DNA of 64,000 nucleotides, taken from NCBI GenBank assembly GCA_049583635.1, contig JBAUWF010000042.1, positions 1-64,000 of the forward strand, read 5' to 3'. This stretch comes from Dokdonella_A sp049583635. GTDB lineage: Bacteria > Pseudomonadota > Gammaproteobacteria > Xanthomonadales > Rhodanobacteraceae. The translations under genes were made by a program, and so were the position numbers. A model generated the notes under the pieces. The model was not told where the DNA came from. It saw nothing but the letters and a program-made list of their open reading frames with translations, and searched no databases. Of the stretch, positions 62,101 through 64,000 are shown one piece after another; position 1 is the stretch's first letter, and every line of letters begins with the position of its first letter.

Positions 62101-64000
62101 ACCGTGCTCAAGGATCCGCTATGGTTTGCCGCGAAATACGGCGGCTTCAAGGACGAAAACGGCAACGGCGTACCGGACGAAGGCGAGTGGGACAAGAATG
62201 TAACCGGCATGCCGGACAACTACTTCCTCGTCACCAATGCGCTCGGCCTCAAGGATCAGTTGCAGAAGGCGTTCGACGCGATCATCGCCGAATCCAAGCC
62301 GACCGCGAGCGTCGCGACCAGTACGCCACGTTTTGTCAATGGCGCGACACTGGCCTACGAGGCCTCGTTCAATGCGACCGACTGGACCGGCAACCTGAAG
62401 GCCTACAAGATCCAGCCCGACGGTGTGTATGCCGGTTCGACACCGGTGTGGATCGCGAGCGATCGCCTGGCCGCCGCGGCCAGCCGCAAGATATTCACCT
62501 CGACACCACAAACCGGATCGTTCAATGGCCTCGGAGTCCCGTTCACGACGTCCGGCCTCACCACGGCGATGCAAACCGATCTTCTGAGCGGACTCGACCC
62601 GGCGGTTTTCAACATCGATGACGTTTTGGCCTATCTGCGCGGCGACCAGAGCAACGAGCAGGACCAGACGCCGCCCGGCCCGTACCGAACGCGTTCCTCG
62701 CGCATCGGCGATGTGCTCAATTCGAGCCCCGCGGTCACTGGCGTCACCAGTTTCGGTTATGGCCAGTTGCTTGCGGATGTCGCTCCGGCCGCCGCCGGTT
62801 CCTATGCGGCTTTCGTGCTACTGAAGAAAACGATTTACGGCGACAATTCCGAAAGTCCGGTCGTATTCTTCGGCGCCAACGACGGCATGCTGCATGCAGT
62901 CGATGGCAGCAACAGCAACACCGGTGGCGATGAAGTGTTCGCCTACGTTCCGAACGCCGCGGTCAAGGATCTGAACAAGCTTGTCTTGCCGTCCTATCAG
63001 CATCACTACTATGTGGACGGCAGCCCGACGGTCGGCGACGCCTATCTCGGGGGGGGATGGAAAACCGTACTCGCCGCCTCGACCGGCGCCGGTTCGCGCA
63101 GCGTGTTCGCACTGGATGTGACCAATCCGTTCACCTTCAGCGCAAGCGACGTGCTGTGGGAATTCAACAGCGATTCGGCTGATGCGGAGGCACCGCTGCT
63201 CGGCCTTGATATCGGCCGGCCGTGGATCGGCCTCGCCGACGACGGCAACTGGGTTGCCACATTCGGCAACGGCTATGACAGCGAAGCTGCGGGGTCGGTG
63301 CCGGCCAACAGCGCGGTGTTGTTCATCCGCAATCTGGCCACCGGTGCCAAGGTCGCGACGATTCCGATTCCTGTCGCGGACCAGTGCGGTTCCGGCGAAA
63401 CCGGCTGCGGTCCGGCCAACGGCCTTGCCGGCGCGGTACTGGTCGACAACGACGCGAGCGGTGCCGGCGATACGATCTATGCAGGCGATTACCTCGGCAA
63501 TCTGTGGCGCTTCGAGTATGTCGGTGGCAGCTGGTCGCTCGGTAACGGCGGCCAGCCGATCTTCATCGCGCGTGATGCCAACGGCAAGCGCCAGTCGATC
63601 ACCAGCGCACCCTACACCACGGCCAACCCCCTCGGCGGCACCATGGTCATCTTCGGCACCGGACGTTATCTCAATTACGACGACGCCGACGACAGCATGA
63701 TCGGACAGGGCAGCCGCGCTTCGGTCGACACGATTTACGGCGTTCTCGACAGCCGCAATTGCACGAACACCAACGCGGCCACCCACAAGTGCACAACGTG
63801 GTCGACCAGCATGCCGATCAACGGCCGTGCCGACCTGCAGCAGCAGACAATCACCGGCTACACGCCCCAGGATGCCAATGGCAACTTTGGTAGCCGCACC
63901 GCGACGCGCAACGGTGTCAGTTACGCGACCGGCGGTGGCGACAAGCTCGGCTGGTATCTCGACTTGAGCTACAGCGCGACTGCAGGCGGCACCGATCTGC
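59188..64000 (+). CDS. pilY1: Type IV pilus tip adhesin/assembly protein PilY1, with PA14 domain (3' end beyond the window)
   Basis: The open frame runs from the ATG at 59188 (AAGGGGA site) to the window edge without a stop, giving at least 1604 residues. A signal peptide ends near AVHA (residue 27). The N-terminal region starts PPLNMLVLDRDHKLFNAAYND, so the DxSxS of a VWA MIDAS is absent. A PA14-like domain lies at about 310-430 (YNFAVDGDDAVELWVDG, HDIEFRHEEQTGGDNFRLYW). A beta-propeller C-domain begins near 1220 (SPVVFFGANDGMLHAVDG, HHYYVDGSPTVGDAY), with a PilY1-type calcium loop in DNDASGAGDTIYAGD. The C-terminus is missing. It completes the fimT-pilVWXY1 operon. Confidence 0.93.
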   Translation, partial: MNTSRIQLAFACTLLSLFSGIGAVHAAPGIDIAQQPLFTTASQPPLNMLVLDRDHKLFNAAYNDASDLNGDGTLDIGYKPSIEYYGYFDSHKCYAYNAGVFAPQSVTANKTCGGTAWSGDFLNYVTMSRIDALRKVLYGGYRSTDSTTQTILERAYIPQDGHTFGKEYQSVARDGYDIHDYTPYSVPADGKYLLFSNNTLISAVAANNSLRNPSAPPLMRVMQNSPFRIWNWDAIEGPVGGNDCFNAANSRVDCLSSGGTTPPNGHPNNAAEFQQLKDNYARSDNIWGSDNVDNIYTAPGSSNNDPYQPDPDDYYLTIMSGAIKIDSGHGGNYNFAVDGDDAVELWVDGTVRVGWYGGHGDCGGNTGCLDSHATGTINLGTGRHDIEFRHEEQTGGDNFRLYWKTPSSGTWTIVPKRTSSNGAGFLSNGTYNGVTRTFYDLTIPPPSGAATRTDYTVRVKVCVNGLLEDNCEKYTNSSNGAVSYKPTGLMHDYGETDQMMFGLISGSFMHNKQGGVLRKQMGSFKDEINFDTGQFVTPKKGLIATLDGIKIQSLNSDTNPYSNPHHTWHCSPGWSSNQPDGECRAWGDPIGEMMFETLRYFGGAGGPEPEYTYTDAGSDDQVLGMPEVSQWKDPYAAAPAGGGFLECAKPFETVISDVNPSYDSELPGNAFGAAAPTGSLPTKLQSLDVAAEGQAIWNNEGYGTRNVYIGQSGNLFDAAPTAKIATSFGNIRGLSPEEPTKQGTYYSASVAYFGHNNDLSEAPTDQNLHTFSVALSSPLPRIQFPINGHDITLVPFAKSIDGCIGVSPSDAFIPTNQIVGFYVEKIVNVPGQPSDPTINGGRPYAKFRISYEDAEQGNDYDMDAIVSYQLSANVDNTLGISLNSEYAAGCAIQHIGYVISGSNADGVYLEVRDKDTAAGSDPRFRLDTPEGFSAGQCSIPGSNNPNTSCPTGPSLPLTHARVFSVGTTAPATVLKDPLWFAAKYGGFKDENGNGVPDEGEWDKNVTGMPDNYFLVTNALGLKDQLQKAFDAIIAESKPTASVATSTPRFVNGATLAYEASFNATDWTGNLKAYKIQPDGVYAGSTPVWIASDRLAAAASRKIFTSTPQTGSFNGLGVPFTTSGLTTAMQTDLLSGLDPAVFNIDDVLAYLRGDQSNEQDQTPPGPYRTRSSRIGDVLNSSPAVTGVTSFGYGQLLADVAPAAAGSYAAFVLLKKTIYGDNSESPVVFFGANDGMLHAVDGSNSNTGGDEVFAYVPNAAVKDLNKLVLPSYQHHYYVDGSPTVGDAYLGGGWKTVLAASTGAGSRSVFALDVTNPFTFSASDVLWEFNSDSADAEAPLLGLDIGRPWIGLADDGNWVATFGNGYDSEAAGSVPANSAVLFIRNLATGAKVATIPIPVADQCGSGETGCGPANGLAGAVLVDNDASGAGDTIYAGDYLGNLWRFEYVGGSWSLGNGGQPIFIARDANGKRQSITSAPYTTANPLGGTMVIFGTGRYLNYDDADDSMIGQGSRASVDTIYGVLDSRNCTNTNAATHKCTTWSTSMPINGRADLQQQTITGYTPQDANGNFGSRTATRNGVSYATGGGDKLGWYLDLSYSATAGGTDL

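Overview
The window is about 64 kb of high-GC chromosomal DNA from a gammaproteobacterium. The proteins and gene order (tgt-yajC-secD-secF, prmB-aroC-asd-fimV-truA, ileS-lspA-ispH followed by a minor-pilin operon with pilY1) point to the Xanthomonadales/Lysobacterales. This placement is inferred from family resemblance and synteny, without a database search. Almost all of it is core housekeeping sequence. I see no rRNA, tRNA, CRISPR array, insertion sequence or prophage.

Layout. 1-4635 (+): tgt behind a heptanucleotide repeat array, then the Sec accessory genes yajC, secD and secF. 4808-13176 (-): kbl, accA, dnaE and parC. 13369-24090 (-): a tightly packed ten-gene unit headed by a fluoride riboswitch. 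It reads crcB, a DUF190 gene, six genes for a membrane complex related to hydrogenase-4/formate hydrogenlyase, an MFS transporter and cfa. 24142-24594 (+): a divergent unknown gene. 24804-27830 (-): a GNAT gene, minC, minD, minE and a small zincin-like protein. 28097-31511 (+): a DesK/DesR-type two-component pair and an SRPBCC protein. 31592-33642 (-): greB and a YjgR-type ATPase. 33802-35328 (+): a lipoprotein lytic transglycosylase. 35403-36882 (-): an unknown gene and psd. 37136-45009 (+): prmB, aroC, asd, fimV, truA and accD. 45271-49846 (-): pgm, pgi and tal. 50220-55955 (+): ribF, ileS, lspA and ispH. 56186-64000 (+): fimT/gspH-type pilin, pilV, pilW, pilX and pilY1; pilY1 runs off the right edge.

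The most unusual region is the crcB unit. The large-subunit homologue of the hydrogenase-like complex has lost all four cysteines that would hold the Ni-Fe centre: both CxxC pairs have become SxxG. The complex is therefore probably not a hydrogenase. It resembles the energy-converting-hydrogenase-related (Ehr) complexes of unknown reaction, with two Mrp/Nuo-type antiporter subunits. Genes from crcB to cfa overlap or lie within 20 nt of each other. A recognisable fluoride riboswitch with its own alternative pairing and a stem hiding the crcB ribosome-binding site precedes them, so the complex may be part of a fluoride or acid-stress response.

The remaining genes serve cell division (min), envelope and lipid synthesis (accA, accD, psd, cfa, lspA, ispH), central carbon metabolism (pgm, pgi, tal), translation (tgt, truA, prmB, ileS), replication (dnaE, parC), and type IV pili with polar organisation (fimV, pilVWXY1).
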